Below are positions 1 to 11,910 of a stretch of 64,000 nt of DNA, in pieces. The notes beneath the pieces are model-generated. The model was given only the letters and a program-made list of their open reading frames with translations. It ran no database searches and was not told where the DNA came from. Origin of the DNA: Sinonovacula constricta (Eukaryota > Mollusca > Bivalvia > Cardiida > Solecurtidae). The stretch lies in assembly GCA_007844125.1 (NCBI GenBank), contig CM017556.1, forward strand, positions 25,709,714 through 25,773,713. The letters run 5' to 3'. The first letter of the stretch is position 1. The number at the start of each line of letters is the position of its first letter. The translations under genes and the position numbers were made by a program.

Positions 1-359
1 TCTTCGAATGATAACAGTAAGGTTACATTTAAAACATATTCGTTCTACGAACAAATCAACCAAACATCGTATAATTAAAGAAGAAGGCTTCAGTTCTGTG
101 TTTTAAACTCACAGAGACTATGGGGATGCCTTATTATGGGAGGGCGTCCCACTGGAGTGGACAATTATCCCGAAAATTTCCATAATTGTGCAAATACAGA
201 CTATTTAAGGAATGTTGTGGAATAGATTCATGTACATTACAGGGTTACTTTAAACAACGATGCAAGGCGGTTGAAGTGCTAAAAGGCCACGGGAGGACGT
301 GACATTATGTACAATAGGACATGTTTCTCTCAGCTTATCATGTAATTCCGTTACCTATC

Positions 360-1130
360 TATAAAGCTTTTGACTGCCAACATTAACAAAAACTGCCACT
401 CGATATTCAAGTGCTTAATATTATAATTATTATAAGTACTATTAAGTACTTACACGTATAATCAACGGCAAGTTTATGCGTCGCCATTTCTCAAAACATA
501 TAATTTGTAAGTATTCAACTTTTATCCTGTCATCAGTTTGTATGGCCACTAAGATAATCTACGTGAAGTTTCATTTCAATACAAACACGGGCTATTTACA
601 TATAAGCTTGAAAAGTACTTTAATCTGAGCATTATCGCGATTTCAGCGCCACCGCCGACACAACCGCCAAATCGTGAGATAATTATCTTTTCTACTAACT
701 AGAATGGTCGAATGGTTTAAGCAGTTCAGACCACGAAGCGAACTGGGTCATACAAAATGCACAATTAAACGCAGAAAGGAAAGGTCGCATTGTCATCAGT
801 TTTGATTTTTCTATAAACACAGTCGCAAGTTGTATTGTGAATACATACCTCACATGGAACTATTTCCTACATCGAACTGATATTATTTATTAACTATGGC
901 CATATTGAGGTTGAGAAACTTATGTCCAATCTCCAACGCAGTGATCTCCCCCTTTCAGTAAGGAGAATCTCTGCTACCACACAGAAATCCTTTCAGATCT
1001 GGAAGGATTTGATTTTTTAACTTTTAATTTTTGTTCAGTAAAATGACAATCGGAATGAATGTGTATGTTAGAAGAACGACTAATAATGAATGAAAAAACA
1101 AATTCTAACGATAAAGAAAAAAAAGGAATG
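360..1130. other. Non-coding stretch, nothing recognised
   Basis: AT-rich sequence with no convincing reading frame, RNA gene or repeat that I can identify. Short open frames here have no domain signal. Confidence 0.5.
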
Positions 1131-1146
1131 TATTTATCACTATAAT

Positions 1147-1363
1147 CGTAACAACTCGGCCATTTCCGTCCTTTCGCCGAGGGCGAAATTTCAGTGTTAC
1201 ACCGGTTCAATGTAAACAATCAATGGATACTTTTGAAGAAATTCACAAAGTAATAACGGAGTTTGACTCCTCCATAAAAGCGAAACCCAAACAGATCGAG
1301 TGTATGCAGTCTCTTTTGGCAGACATATTGCTTCTGTCACATGATCTGACTATCGTCACGTGA
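1147..1363 (+). pseudogene. Fragment of a RecQ-like helicase N-terminus with its leader
   Basis: An ATG at 1223 opens a 46-codon frame that starts MDTFEE and contains KAKPKQIECMQSLL. This layout is usual for the N-terminus of the RecQ-like helicases that are multicopy in many invertebrate genomes, just ahead of the Walker A loop. The frame stops at 1361-1363 before any Walker A motif (GKS/GKT), so this is a truncated piece and not a working helicase. About 70 bp upstream (1147-1170) is a leader motif also found, in the same relative orientation, upstream of the better helicase fragment at 46083-46373. The match of the short peptide to RecQ-like proteins is from memory and could be chance; the shared leader motif raises the odds. 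Confidence 0.35.
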
Positions 1364-1369
1364 TTTTGT

Positions 1370-2205
1370 ATGATAGCAGTGGTTTTAAGCGAGCGTAGCG
1401 ATGTCGTAAACCCTGTGCGGAGTTTGACTTATGTCTTGGTGAAACCACATACATGTACACATCGCAGATCAGTTAGAAGCCTCCCAAAATGAAAGTTGTG
1501 GCACAGACAGTGTTGAATAATGACAAGTTGGCCTAGGACCTTTAAGATACATGTAAATCTTAGTTAGAGACCGACCTTGAATCTATGTAAACTACATTTA
1601 AGTATTCTCTGTTTTTTGGTATGTTCTCAGGTTGAAACCTATACGTAAACTCAAAACGGTTCAAGCAATGATAAACATGCGAAACGAGTCCTTCTAGAAC
1701 GATTCGACTTCAGCCTTTTGACATTCTTTGATTTTAAACAATTTCCCTTAAAACTCCATATTATATAGATCATGATTAGAGCTAAGCGTGATTTGGGGGT
1801 TGGTGTGGCGCCAATCTGCATCTTTCTTTATGACTATGCATTATCAATCTTACTTAGTACGCTAAGTGTTGAAATCTAGAGTCATACGACGAAATCCGTC
1901 AAGTCATTTATTAAAAGTATCACAAACTACGATCCCTTTTGTAGCAATTAAGTATATAACTTACAATTATATGCAGTAAAATCTTGTCCAGTCAGTCTCC
2001 AACAATACCGAAAATAAATACTCGTTCTTGTTTAAATGCATCAAACAATGTCAATGTTCAAACAAAAAGCAAGTACATTATATGTGTTATTAAACACAAG
2101 CACTATTAACAGATATCCATGCATATTCAAGTATATGATATTCAAATACGAACATATTTTATAAAATGGTTAACATTATCGTCCGTTAAATCGAAAACAG
2201 TTTCA
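1370..2205. other. Non-coding stretch, nothing recognised
   Basis: No gene or structured repeat seen. A short palindromic run around 1387-1402 (gcgagcgtagcgatg) is the only notable word. Confidence 0.5.
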
Positions 2206-2250
2206 GCAACCATCATCATCATCATTATCAATATCATTATCATTATCATT

Positions 2251-2311
<61 letters not shown>
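2206..2311. repeat. CAT-rich then (ATT)n microsatellite
   Basis: CAT/ATT triplets from about 2206 become an uninterrupted ATT array at about 2252-2311. The leucine-rich open frame through it is a translation of the array, not a protein. Confidence 0.95.
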
Positions 2312-2314
<3 letters not shown>

Positions 2315-2463
2315 TTATAAATGTTTATTAATAAGTTTATTTGTTTTATTAATTTAAGCAATTTCCAGAATGAGACTCCTTGACATGGCCTTTTCAGGCA
2401 TATTGTATCCAACAACTTCTAGTTTAAACTGTAATTATTCAACAATGACCTGATTTGTGGCGC

Positions 2464-2499
2464 GCGGGGGGGGGGGAGGGCGGGGGGGGTGGGGGGGAT
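2464..2499 (+). repeat. G-run tract with G-quadruplex potential
   Basis: Four long G runs are separated by single non-G bases or short gaps (A, C, T) between 2466 and 2497, within AT-rich surroundings. This satisfies the sequence rule for an intramolecular G-quadruplex on the + strand. Confidence 0.8.
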
Positions 2500-3180
2500 C
2501 GCTAGGACGAACATTCACGGGGACATATCGTTCATCAAAACACTTATCCCTCTAGGTTTTCCTTTTGTCAATTTGATGCCATTGGCATAAAATAATGTTA
2601 GTAAGACTATATTTAAAGAGGCATGAGACTGGTATGTTGAAATTGTTGTTTTTGTGTTTTGTGTTTTTGGAGGTTTGGGTATTGTGATATTATTATGATA
2701 TTTTATTCAATGTATAAAATATACAATTGTAAATCCAGAATCAATAGATATGTTTATACACGTTACTTCTGTAATGCCGTCTTTCAGCATTCACTTCGTA
2801 ATTGCAATGTCGTGAATTATAATTTATTTGTGTGTATACATGCACATGTTTTAATGATGAATACTAGAGAGTACCACTGTGTGAAAAAAGTCAGTTCTAT
2901 AAAATTTAATTGAGCATTGTGTAACGACCACAGGGCTAGAAATATAAGCACTTTAAACCGGCCTCACTACTATGTAAACTATTTAGTGACGCCGATTAAA
3001 GGTCTTACAAAGTTTCGCGGTGAAGCATGTATCTGTAAATAACCTCTTAATAACCACACCCTATTCATGAAACTAAATACAATGACATACAATAACAATC
3101 GGAAATTTGTGGTGATGACCGCATGATGTAAGAAGTATTTCTAGTTTTCTCGTGTTTGTTTGCTACCTTTGTATGTTGGA

Positions 3181-3462
3181 TGGATTGGATTGGATTAGCC
3201 GGCATTTTTGCCGATACTGCGCAGCGACATTTCTATCATTATAGCACAGGGGCACTTATGAGGAGCCCAGGGACTGAACCCGGCCAGTCCATTATACTGA
3301 CACCGACGAGTCAGGCGTAATGCTGTCCCTTTAGCCCCGAGCGTTAGGAGGGAAGCCATTACTACCAACTTTAAAGTCTTTGGTTTGACCCGGCCAGGGT
3401 TCGAACCCACGACCTCCCGATCCGCAAGCCGACGTTCTACCACCTGAGCTATTGCGGCCGGT
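3181..3462 (-). mobile_element. SINE-A copy 1 (tRNA-derived SINE)
   Basis: Read on the minus strand it starts with a tRNA-like head: a pol III A box (tagctcaggtgg, 3440-3451) and a B box (gggttcgaaccc, 3397-3408). A body of about 200 bp follows, with a short GGATT-type simple tail at 3181-3193. The flanks (about 3167-3178 and 3464-3475) are similar 12-mers ending ttgg, consistent with an old target-site duplication. The apparent protein with AIAQVVERRLADREVVGSNP is a translation of the tRNA-like head and not a gene. Confidence 0.9.
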
Positions 3463-3464
3463 CT

Positions 3465-5095
3465 TGTATATTGGTGATACATGTATCCTTGGTAGATAAT
3501 GATAGCTCAGTCCTAGAGCTATTCGATAAACGCGTTTTGCTATTTAATAATTTCCAGATAATCAATACGAATGCTATTTGTGTGTCGATGTAAAACAAAA
3601 TCCGTATTTATAAAACCATGTTGTTATGAAGAAAGGTACAATAGAAAACGAACATATGTCGGATACAAACCAAAAGTTACCGTAAAGTCTGTAATTCTCT
3701 GCAAAATATGCACAAATCATATCTATAGAAAATGAATGATACATTTAACGATACCGTGATTAAAATTAATGCTAACTCACTAAGCCTTTGTACAGTCGCT
3801 AAACCAGTTAATCTTACATGTATTCTTTTTTTAGCTGACTAACCTCACTTTTGACTTCCAACATTGTTACAAATGGTGACGAGCAAGGACAGTCCGAACG
3901 AATGTACCAGCGGCTTTCATTGTTTGAAGTTAAAGACAGCATCACAGCATCAAAAAGCATATTGCGCCAATTAAGCCTCCAGTTGAGTTGCAATGTTCAA
4001 AGCAGAGGCTGCATAAATATCCGAGATGAATTCTTGTAAGTATTGGTGTGTATAATGAATTTAAGATCATTTAATTCTCTATATCCTTTACCTTAAATGA
4101 AACCCATGTTAAATAACACATAACCCAATGTTCAATTTTACTACGTTGATCGATGATCAAAATACATAACACATTGCTTAAGACGTTTGAAGGTGAGGTC
4201 ACGATGTCCTGTAAATGAGGGAGGGAGGGAGGGCGAATGCACGAAGCAAATGCCAAATGTCGATGAAGGAATCAGTTTCCCAAGAACTCTTTTTTCTTTG
4301 TAATATTGTTATAAATGTTGGTGAAAATCGGTGATGAAGTAATATCGTTAAAAACATATGAAACGTCGTTTAAACATCTGATTATTTACAGAAGTGTCAG
4401 TGAAAATCGTTGTGCAAGAACTCCTTTCTATTTTCTATTTTACAATGAACAAAATAGATCGACCTTTTTTACTAAATGGTTTTATTTTCAACTGCGGATA
4501 TGCAACAAACCACGCATTCTGGCATGACTCCTCCCCCTGTGTCGACAAGGAGTCGCCGCGCTCGTTTCGGTTTCTATTTTCTATAGAAACGTCTCAATAG
4601 GACCCTATCCTATACGAAGTGTTTACAAACTGGTTAAATACAACATGGCTGTTATGATGTAGAAAAGTAGACTTACATTTTACAAGAGTCAATTGGCGAT
4701 TTTTAAACAATGGTAACACTAAGTATTATTAATGACAGAAAGTGAATCTATTCTGGTGTCTCTCTTTTTACAAGCGTCTTTTCGTAAAAAAAATATAAAA
4801 ACTATAATTCTTATTATGTTGCGGATTATTATGTGCGATCCTCATATACCATGCACATCAGGATTGAGAAGATATCAGTCGATAAACCAGGTAATGTGTA
4901 TGTATATCAGCACCATCGTGTCAGACAGTAATTCCGACAGCCAATAAAGGAAAGCAGTGTCTGACACTTTATTCTGGTGACCAATATGTTCTGATGATTC
5001 AGGAACTACTGACTGTTTTATAATGCACAAGTGAAGAAATGACCAAAAGAATGTGCATACAGAAATTTATATTTATAAATGTTCATTTAGTGGGT
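3465..5095. other. Non-coding stretch within unit A
   Basis: No supported gene. One exon-like piece (3835-4037) has a polypyrimidine-AG in front and a GTAAGT-type donor behind, but a stop lies at its very 5' end in the best frame. A small hairpin (gactcct...aggagtc) lies at about 4528-4554. Weak similarity to later parts of the SK gene may continue near 4930-4960, but I could not confirm it. Confidence 0.4.
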
Positions 5096-5099
5096 ATAT

Positions 5100-5960
5100 T
5101 AGCAAAATATGTGCAATAAAATATGAATGGTTCTTTAATAATCTGACAGAATATCTGTCGTTTTAAAGCTTGTGGCCTCACAAGATGTTTCTACCAATCT
5201 CACATGCCATTTTATATCATACCACAAGTAGAAATATTGACGTCTTTCAAAAGTACATGCGAAATTAATTTGTGGATTGTACAAGGTTAATGTAACATTA
5301 CGTGAGACAGGGGGCGCGGTCAATGAAATAACATCTGATGAAACTAAAGGACCAAAACCTCAAGGGGAACTCTCATATTTCTTTAAAATTGCACTTCAAT
5401 GGCTGTCGTCGGCCATGTTATAACGAAATCACCCTTTGTTGAATGAATGATGAAACATATGAATAATGCACATTTTTCTAAATCAATGTGTCATTTCCAG
5501 TCTAATGTCATTTACTTCATTGTTGTTAATTACAATATAAACCCAGAGCAATGCCGTGGATGCTATAATGGTGACTTGATTATAGTTGACATGTAGCCGC
5601 CTCCAAGTTAAGTAATCCCGGCATTAGCAATTTTTTGTGCAGAAGCATCAAACCAATGCCAGTTATTGTCGCAATAGTATTTTCCTTCCTTTTTTAACAA
5701 TCATTCTCGCTTGGCCGACGGTTTGGAACCCTGCATTGCTCTGCATGCGATGGCATTTTAGCTGCACGGGCGAAGCCATTATTTTGTGTTTAAATCCAAC
5801 GAGCGATACTTGAAGTGTCATTGATTTCCTTCCGTCAATGAATTACCAATTCTCGGTAAAAAAGAAACTCATTAACGCGGCATGAATATATCAGTCTTTC
5901 AGTTCCAATTTATCAAACGAAGCCATTCTACAACAAGAAGCATTTGTTAGTATACATCAA
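5100..5960 (-). pseudogene. Dead SK channel copy A (5' leader to about S4)
   Basis: The minus strand aligns with the intact SK gene at 43250 from its untranslated leader (5890-5945, around a ttcagttccaattt block) through the N-terminus and the S1-S2 linker (the reverse-strand words ggcggctacatgtcaa and gtaaatgacatta fall at 5600 and 5500). It continues with a block matching the ATAACATGGCC stretch after the HPIPG motif, and then the S4 region (about 5340-5310) up to about 5265, where aattaatttc matches the S4-S5 part. Multiple stops and frameshifts interrupt it. The codon that aligns with the start codon appears to be ATC. It is the longest of the decayed copies, and by eye the least diverged from the intact gene in the N-terminal region. 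It sits in duplication unit A. Similarity beyond S5 is not recognisable. Confidence 0.8.
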
Positions 5961-5975
5961 ATATGACCAGGGTTT

Positions 5976-6115
5976 GAGATTATAAAACTTTTGAGTTTGA
6001 GTCAAAGGCAATCCTCAAGCATCTGATTGGCTAGATTTAAAATTTTATTTGAATCCAACCAATCATATGAAAGATTAATTTGTCTCTGACTCAAACTCAA
6101 AAGTTTTATAATCTC
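5976..6115. mobile_element. MITE with perfect 28-bp terminal inverted repeats
   Basis: Positions 5976-6003 and 6088-6115 are exact reverse complements over 28 bp, giving a 140-bp element with no coding capacity. An inner pair, ctgattggct (6024-6033) and aaccaatca (6057-6065), adds to the palindrome. A decayed relative lies at 34258-34375. No clear target-site duplication was seen, so the superfamily is not assigned. The element lies just beyond the leader of dead SK copy A. Confidence 0.85.
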
Positions 6116-6174
6116 CAAGATGTTCTCTCCGCCACTCCAGTCAGTCAAAGCGACTAAGCTCCGAAGTCATGACG

Positions 6175-6340
6175 TCATTACAGCGTACATTTAGTTACAT
6201 CCAATTGTTCAGGTCGCTCGTGTCTTCGACATGTAAGACCTCAGCCCCATTCCGAAATAATTCGAGTCCCGATCGGGGCAAAATTTCGTGGGGAGGTCTT
6301 TGCTGCGTCCGTGGTTCTACCGGGACATTAGTCTAGATTC
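6175..6340 (+). mobile_element. SINE-B fragment (tRNA-like, old)
   Basis: Contains a B-box-like word (ttcgagtcccg near 6258) followed by the SINE-B body signature: ggtggggaggt-type linker, then gtccgtggttctacc and the agtct word. These occur in the same order as in the better copies at 36907 and 52596. Diverged and truncated. Confidence 0.55.
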
Positions 6341-8094
6341 TTATCAGATACATAAAGTATAAAGTTCACCATGTGTGATTAGAAAGCCAGTCACTCCCTC
6401 GCGATTAAAGGCGAAGGGATGCATTCTATTATATTCTTTTTCGAACATTTCTCAATTTATATCGGTGAGATTTTCAGATCAAGTTAAATCAAACGAAGCA
6501 CAATCTGAACAGTATAAAATAAGTTTGAACATGTTCAAATGATTTTCTTTTAAAATGGGGTATATCAACATTTGCTGCAATCCCATCCTCAGCAAAATTA
6601 TACAGTTCTCCATGTATATTATCAAACATTTCTTTCCTAAAGGATATAAAACATTTTATTAATTGTTCATTTTAATTTCTCAATATGAAAATTCATAGGA
6701 ATCAACGTCGTAAAAACATCAAGATCATATACGCCCACCCAAGTACAAAAGAAGTTTATAACGCATACAGTTAAAAAACAAAACATCCAGTTCTAGAATG
6801 CCAGAAATTGTGAACGACATTTTTTGTTCTGTATTTTTGCACGAAGTTAGTGTCTCGTTACAGTAGCTAATGCAATTTAGGTGGCAGCAACTTCTCGATA
6901 TAGCCACACCTTGTCTTGGGTCACCTTAATGCATTGGTGTCTTCGTAGCACAAGACTGTCAAGATAATTTTAACATTCCCGACAGACTTCCCAAAGAAAC
7001 TCTTCGGGAATGATAAAATCAATCGCAGGAGGGCTTTATCTCTTAAATTAACATCTACAACCAAATAATTGGGATATTGAGACGAAGATTCAGGAAGATG
7101 AATTTAAACCTCATATCGGGACCTGAACTGGACATAAATTAACTAATGGAAAATAAAAAGTGTTTTATTGTTTTAGAAAAGTGCATTGAGAAAGTCATTC
7201 ACTTATTATGTGAAAAATAAGTGCAAAATAAGTGATAGTTGCTGTGGCTTATTGGATTATAGTGGCAGCCATTTTCGGTATTTTGTCTGGCCAAGTCTAA
7301 GTCTTGAGTCGCTATAATACATCTGGCTCCTCCACGATAATAGAACAGTAACGACCGAATCACCAATTCCCAGTGGATTACCAGAAATGGATCTCTTTGT
7401 GCCTTAGAAAAAGATAAATAGAAATTAAATACATAGTCGCAAGGTGGGAGTTACCTTTATAATCCCAATACTAGCACAAATACACAAAAAAAACACAAAT
7501 ATCATTTGATTTTTGTCGATTAGGGAACTTGAAGTGAGAGTTGGAAGAGACAGCGTACGATTACTTGTACACACTGCAGGACAGGCTCATTATGACTAAG
7601 TCATGTTGTTCACTCTCGCCTCACAGCTGCGATACTACAACACTAAGTCTTGAGATCCTTCATTAATGCCACAGCAGTAGGAAGAATGTCTCGGCAATTC
7701 ACGGATTACCGAAGGATACTCCGAGAAGCTATGCTTTTTTTTTTGAGAATTATTTTTGATAACAATTAGGCCAATAGCACATACTCACTACTGGTATTCC
7801 CCACTCTACGAGGTACCGCTGCTAATAGATCTTGATTGTGAACCTGACTTCAAAAGTGTTTCAAATGTTGATGAACAATAATAAGTTTTGGAGTGTTGAA
7901 ATGCACAATCATTACAATGCATGTTAAATAGATGCCTCTTGTTACAAGAGGAATGTATTTACCAAGAATTTCAACCAGGATTGAATAGATAATTTATTGA
8001 TGAACAGAAGAAATATTGCAGATCCTTCTTGCACAGGCCCTTGTCTATATCGCGCGTAGATGGTTAATACTAAGTAATTCTTTTTTAAGGTTTT
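6341..8094. other. Non-coding stretch between units A and B
   Basis: No gene, RNA or clear repeat recognised. Open frames (for example the minus-strand one at 6725-6907) have no domain signal and AT-driven composition. Confidence 0.5.
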
Positions 8095-8462
8095 AAATCA
8101 CATACACTATGCGGATGTCTAAATATGAAAAATCGTCCCCATGGAACAGAAAATTATTTCAAAATTTCCATAATTGCTTTAAATGCAGAATATAATATTG
8201 AATAAAATATATAATGTTGACTTTAGTTGAGATATTTACATGTTTACTTGAAACAAAATGATAGAGATGTAAACTTGCTTAAGGACATGGAAGAGATGTC
8301 GCGCTATTATGCTGAAATAGGACAATTTTGTCCCAGAATCATCGTGTAATTCTGTTATTCCATATGAAATGTTGGATTGTTGTGTAAAAGAAGATATGTC
8401 GTAGAGAAAATAGCTTGACTTTGTCTGATTAGTTTGATGAACGCGTTGAAATATTTATATTT

Positions 8463-8521
<59 letters not shown>

Positions 8522-8700
8522 GAGGCAGACAAAAAGAGAGACAGACATAGAGAGAAAGAGAGAGACAGAAAGACAGACACACACAGAGGTAAACAAACAG
8601 AGAGATAGAGAGAGAGAGAGACAGAGAGAGACACACACACAGAGAGAGGCAGAGAGAGAGAGAGAGAGAGAGGAGTCGGGGAGGGAGAAGAGGGTAGAGG
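8463..8700. repeat. (GA)n / (GACA)n compound microsatellite
   Basis: GA dinucleotides alternate with GACA, GAGACAGA and CA blocks over about 230 bp. The long Ser/Leu/Cys/Val-rich minus-strand open frames here are low-complexity translations and were not annotated as genes. Confidence 0.95.
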
Positions 8701-9560
8701 GGAAGACGCATGCTTATAAATTAGTATAATACCCTTGTCTAAATGCTATTCTGAAAAACTGCCCTGATTGGTTTTAATATTACGTGCAGTAATGACATGC
8801 ACCCAGTTAATTTTCAAATATCTATAGTTGAGTCATCATATTTAATTATTCTTACATAGGGTTATATTGAAACAAAGGCAATGTATTACAATATACTGGG
8901 TATTAAGCACAAAACACTATTCATGACTACACTTGCGCATGAGTAAAAGGTACTCCAATATCCATATAAATTACTTATTTGATTTACATTAATATCGTTC
9001 CCTCAATTAGTTATACATAATCCCAAATAGCATTTGTGCAATCAGGAAAAACTTAGGCATGTTGTATCCAATAATGCAGATTAACTTTAATTATTCATAA
9101 ATGCATGCCATTAAGAACCAACAGTTTATCACGATCTAAAAGACAAGAACGTAATGAATGGAATTCAATTTTTATAAACTGTGTCCTGCGTTTCTGAAGG
9201 ATTCATAACAATTTTAAAGACGCCTGTCCTCCTGCTCTTGTTGTTCCTCAAGTTAGTGAAAGTGTCCTTAAAAGATTTGTTATTGTTACATGCGTCATTG
9301 AAAAATGTCGACATGGGAACAATCGCCTCTATGAAAGTGTTATTTGAAAGAAACTTATCGCTGTAACTGTATGTCATGTTGACGATTTTGTCACTTTGTT
9401 CGACCTAATTTAAAGTAATACCAGGGAGTCGATATTCCTATATCGAATGGTGATGGGGTTGACATGTGGTGGTGGTTTTGGAAGGCGTTATAACATACTA
9501 AAACATAAATGAGACAATGTGCTACTTTACTGCTGAAGACAATTTTCCTTTAAAAATACA
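8701..9560. other. Non-coding stretch in unit B
   Basis: Only the 9055-9105 block, shared with unit A at 2390-2445, is recognisable. Two overlapping short frames near 9165-9377 have no domain signature. Confidence 0.5.
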
Positions 9561-9569
9561 CTCGCTTCT

Positions 9570-9630
9570 TAAAGATATGACGTCATCCCATAGGCATTTT
9601 CAGAACAAACTATAAATATAGGGCGACCGT
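9570..9630 (+). promoter_or_regulatory. Promoter-like block: CRE plus TATA box (unit B)
   Basis: A consensus CRE (tgacgtca, about 9579-9586) is followed about 25 bp later by a TATA-type word (ctataaatata, about 9610-9620). The same arrangement, with a degenerate CRE (tgatgtca) and ctataaatag, is present in unit C at about 16629-16657, at the offset expected for the tandem duplication. Spacing from TATA to a start site would place transcription near 9645 on the + strand. No convincing downstream gene is recognised, so it may be inactive. Confidence 0.4.
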
Positions 9631-11335
9631 TCAATGATCCAATAGTGTACTTTTTGTCTTAACTAACTTTTGTCACACTTTCAACTACCGACAAAAAGTC
9701 AACAGGAATGAAAAGCGAAGCGACTGTCATTGGAAGAAATTCCAGACAACAACATATACCGTATTGTACCTATTAATCTTTTCAAATTGGTAGTTCTTAT
9801 TAAAGTAATAAAACAATCCAAAACTGTTCTCAGAAAATTATGTTTGTATATCGAATACAACATCTCTTGATTTTTTTTTTAGATTATCATAACTTTAATC
9901 CATGTAAATTACCACAAAACACAATGTTCGCAATGTTTGGTAGTGAAACTACGCAAAAGAGTGATTCAGAAGTAAAAGATGTGCTGCAGAATATATCAAA
10001 TCTCTTGTACGTACACGAATGTATGAACACTTATTTTGTGTTGCAACGTGAGTACATATGTCTGTAAAATCGTAAAGCTGTTAACTGTTATTAACAAAAA
10101 CACGATTAAACTGTTTTAAAATGAAAGAGGTTTATACTGAATAAAAAATGAAAACCTGTAAAAAGTAAGAAACAGTGTAAAAAATTAATAGTAAAAAATC
10201 GTACTTTTTTGGTGTCTCGTATTTTACCGATTAAAAAAAATCAATAAATTGTATGAGTTGAGCCCATTAATATTAGTTACAGAAATAGTTATTTCTTGTT
10301 TCCATGAATTGTTAACAATGCCTTTAATATTGTAACTGTGATGGAATCGGGAATTGTTATAGTTCGTAGTTTCTATTTCATGATAAACATTATACTGAAG
10401 TGTAATTTTATGTAATTTGTCACAATGTGTCTGTATTCTGATGTTTTGCTAAAGCGGCAGGTGTGTTGTAATAACATTCGGTAACAACAATGTAACATTT
10501 GATTAGTTCCACAGTGTATTCATACTCCATCATATAATAATGCTATCTCGTCGATATACCTTTCTGTCAACAACCTCTCTAAATAACAACACATTCATGA
10601 AACACAATAATGAATCAAAGTTCATTAATAATATTGGCTGATGATTGCATGATGTAACCTATCGCAAATACCTGAGGAATTCCGATCACACGTGTTGTTT
10701 GTTTGCTGAATACTTTGGTGACTTCTTTAGTATGCCATTATCATCCCTCACGGAAACCTTGATGAAAATACGTGTTGTCATTTTTAGGACATTGATCAAC
10801 AATATGAATACTGATTTCCTAGCATAATGCTAGTAACTAGGAAAGTATAGATGTTTGTTAGAATGTTGCTTGATACATGTCGGTGAAAATCAACAATCCG
10901 ACAATCGACCGACAATCATAGATGATCATGACGTGTTGCGAAACCTTCTCAAATAAAACGCTATCGAACGGAAATGCCGTATATATTAAATAATGCTATA
11001 AAATCAATGCTTAGTCTCAATGTCATAGAAATGTAGATAAACAAAATCTCCACTAATCATGTCTTATTTTGCTTGCTGCAGGATTTTACTTTTACTTAGT
11101 TTTTGTAAAGACATGTACCAACCCAGAGATGTGTTTCTAACATCTTGGCAGACAATAGTTTCCGACACCCTAAATGGAGGACAAATGTTTCAGCACATTT
11201 GCCTGAGAAATACTGGTTCTGTTCCCTCACGACCGACCTTTTTAATTATTTATAGGATAATAAGGACAAAAGAATAGTCTGTATATACCGGTTTTTACTT
11301 GATGGATTAACACAAGCATTAGCAACTTAACCGCT
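9631..11335. other. Non-coding part of unit B
   Basis: Largely colinear with 16670-18470 in unit C. An exon-like block at 9882-10010 (polypyrimidine-AG in front, gtacgt behind) has no homology I recognise. The paralogous block 11095-11270 / 17690-17870 is well conserved but closed in different frames in the two copies, so it does not look coding. Confidence 0.45.
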
Positions 11336-11339
11336 GTTT

Positions 11340-11910
11340 TCAAACTTGTGTAACTCTGTACATGTAAATTGGCATGGGCATGTTTTTATGTTTCATGTCT
11401 ACTGTGTATAGATTAATGTCTCGATTGTAAATAAAACCCAGGAAGACTAGGAGTGAGGCCTTGGATGAAGCTGTGACGAGAACTATTCTTGGAGTTGGCA
11501 TGTAGCCGCTGCTTACAGTAACACCTTTAAAAGAAGCTGTTTGATCAAATTCCATAGACAGATTGTCGAAAATGCCACATTCTCTTTGTTTCAGTTGTTT
11601 TCCGCTAGATCAAATTGTTGCGACGGTGTCTTATATTCAGCGTCCGGGTATGACATCTTCAATGGGAGAATTGATGTCGCTGTCTAAGAAAATTGTTTTC
11701 CTGCCTTGCAATTCTACTAAGTGCTGTTATTTGATCTTTGCTAATTGAAGACATTTCTTCAGACAAATTACATATTCACGTTGAAAAAAGGCAGTGAATT
11801 TAGGGTTTCATGAAAATACCAGTGTTCCAGTTCCAATTAATTTCAACGATGCGATTTCTAAGAAGAAGCTTTCTGCCTCGTAATTGTATCTATCGAATAC
11901 GAAGCGGTTA
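11340..11910 (-). pseudogene. Dead SK channel copy B (leader, N-terminus, S1-S2)
   Basis: On the minus strand the leader (11820-11900), the start-codon context (gaagaaATGTCT, ATG at 11754-11752) and the N-terminal region align colinearly with the intact gene. The stretch 11555-11340 reads SSGYMPTPRIVLVTASSKAS...LGFIYNRDINLYTVD, matching SK residues about 95-130 (S1-S2 linker, S2 and the QLFTVD motif). The start codon is kept, but the frame stops about 32 codons on through an indel. Similarity fades downstream of the residue-148 equivalent, so S3, pore and calmodulin-binding domain are absent. It is non-functional as a channel. Its pair is copy C in unit C. Confidence 0.85.

Larger units (their letters stand above)
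100..5960. repeat. Segmental duplication unit A (decayed)
   Basis: First of three colinear, diverged, direct copies. Blocks that match unit B by eye: 105-360 with 8095-8365; 2390-2445 with 9055-9105; 3025-3140 with 10560-10660; and the dead SK copy at 5470-5960 with 11370-11900. Spacing between blocks differs because each copy has its own insertions: in A a SINE-A at 3181-3462, a helicase fragment near 1223 and a TTA microsatellite. The edges are set by the last similarity I could recognise, so they are approximate. Confidence 0.6.

Noticed and set aside
3195..3482. Protein-like frame with AIAQVVERRLADREVVGSNPG, also at 47905-48153 and 59127-59465
   Set aside because: It is the translation of the tRNA-like head of SINE-A and recurs wherever that SINE inserts.
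3835..4037. Exon-like block with a T-rich acceptor and a GTAAGT donor
   Set aside because: The best frame has a stop at its first codon, no domain is visible, and there is no partner exon. Kept only as a remark.
8355..8711. 118-codon Ser/Leu/Val/Cys-rich frame
   Set aside because: Low-complexity translation of a GA/GACA microsatellite. The same goes for frames over the TTA, TA and GA arrays at 2119-2331, 12368-12631, 33220-33420 and 57487-57755.
9882..10010. Exon-like block after a polypyrimidine-AG with a gtacgt donor
   Set aside because: No domain, no conserved frame in duplication unit C, and AT-rich codons.
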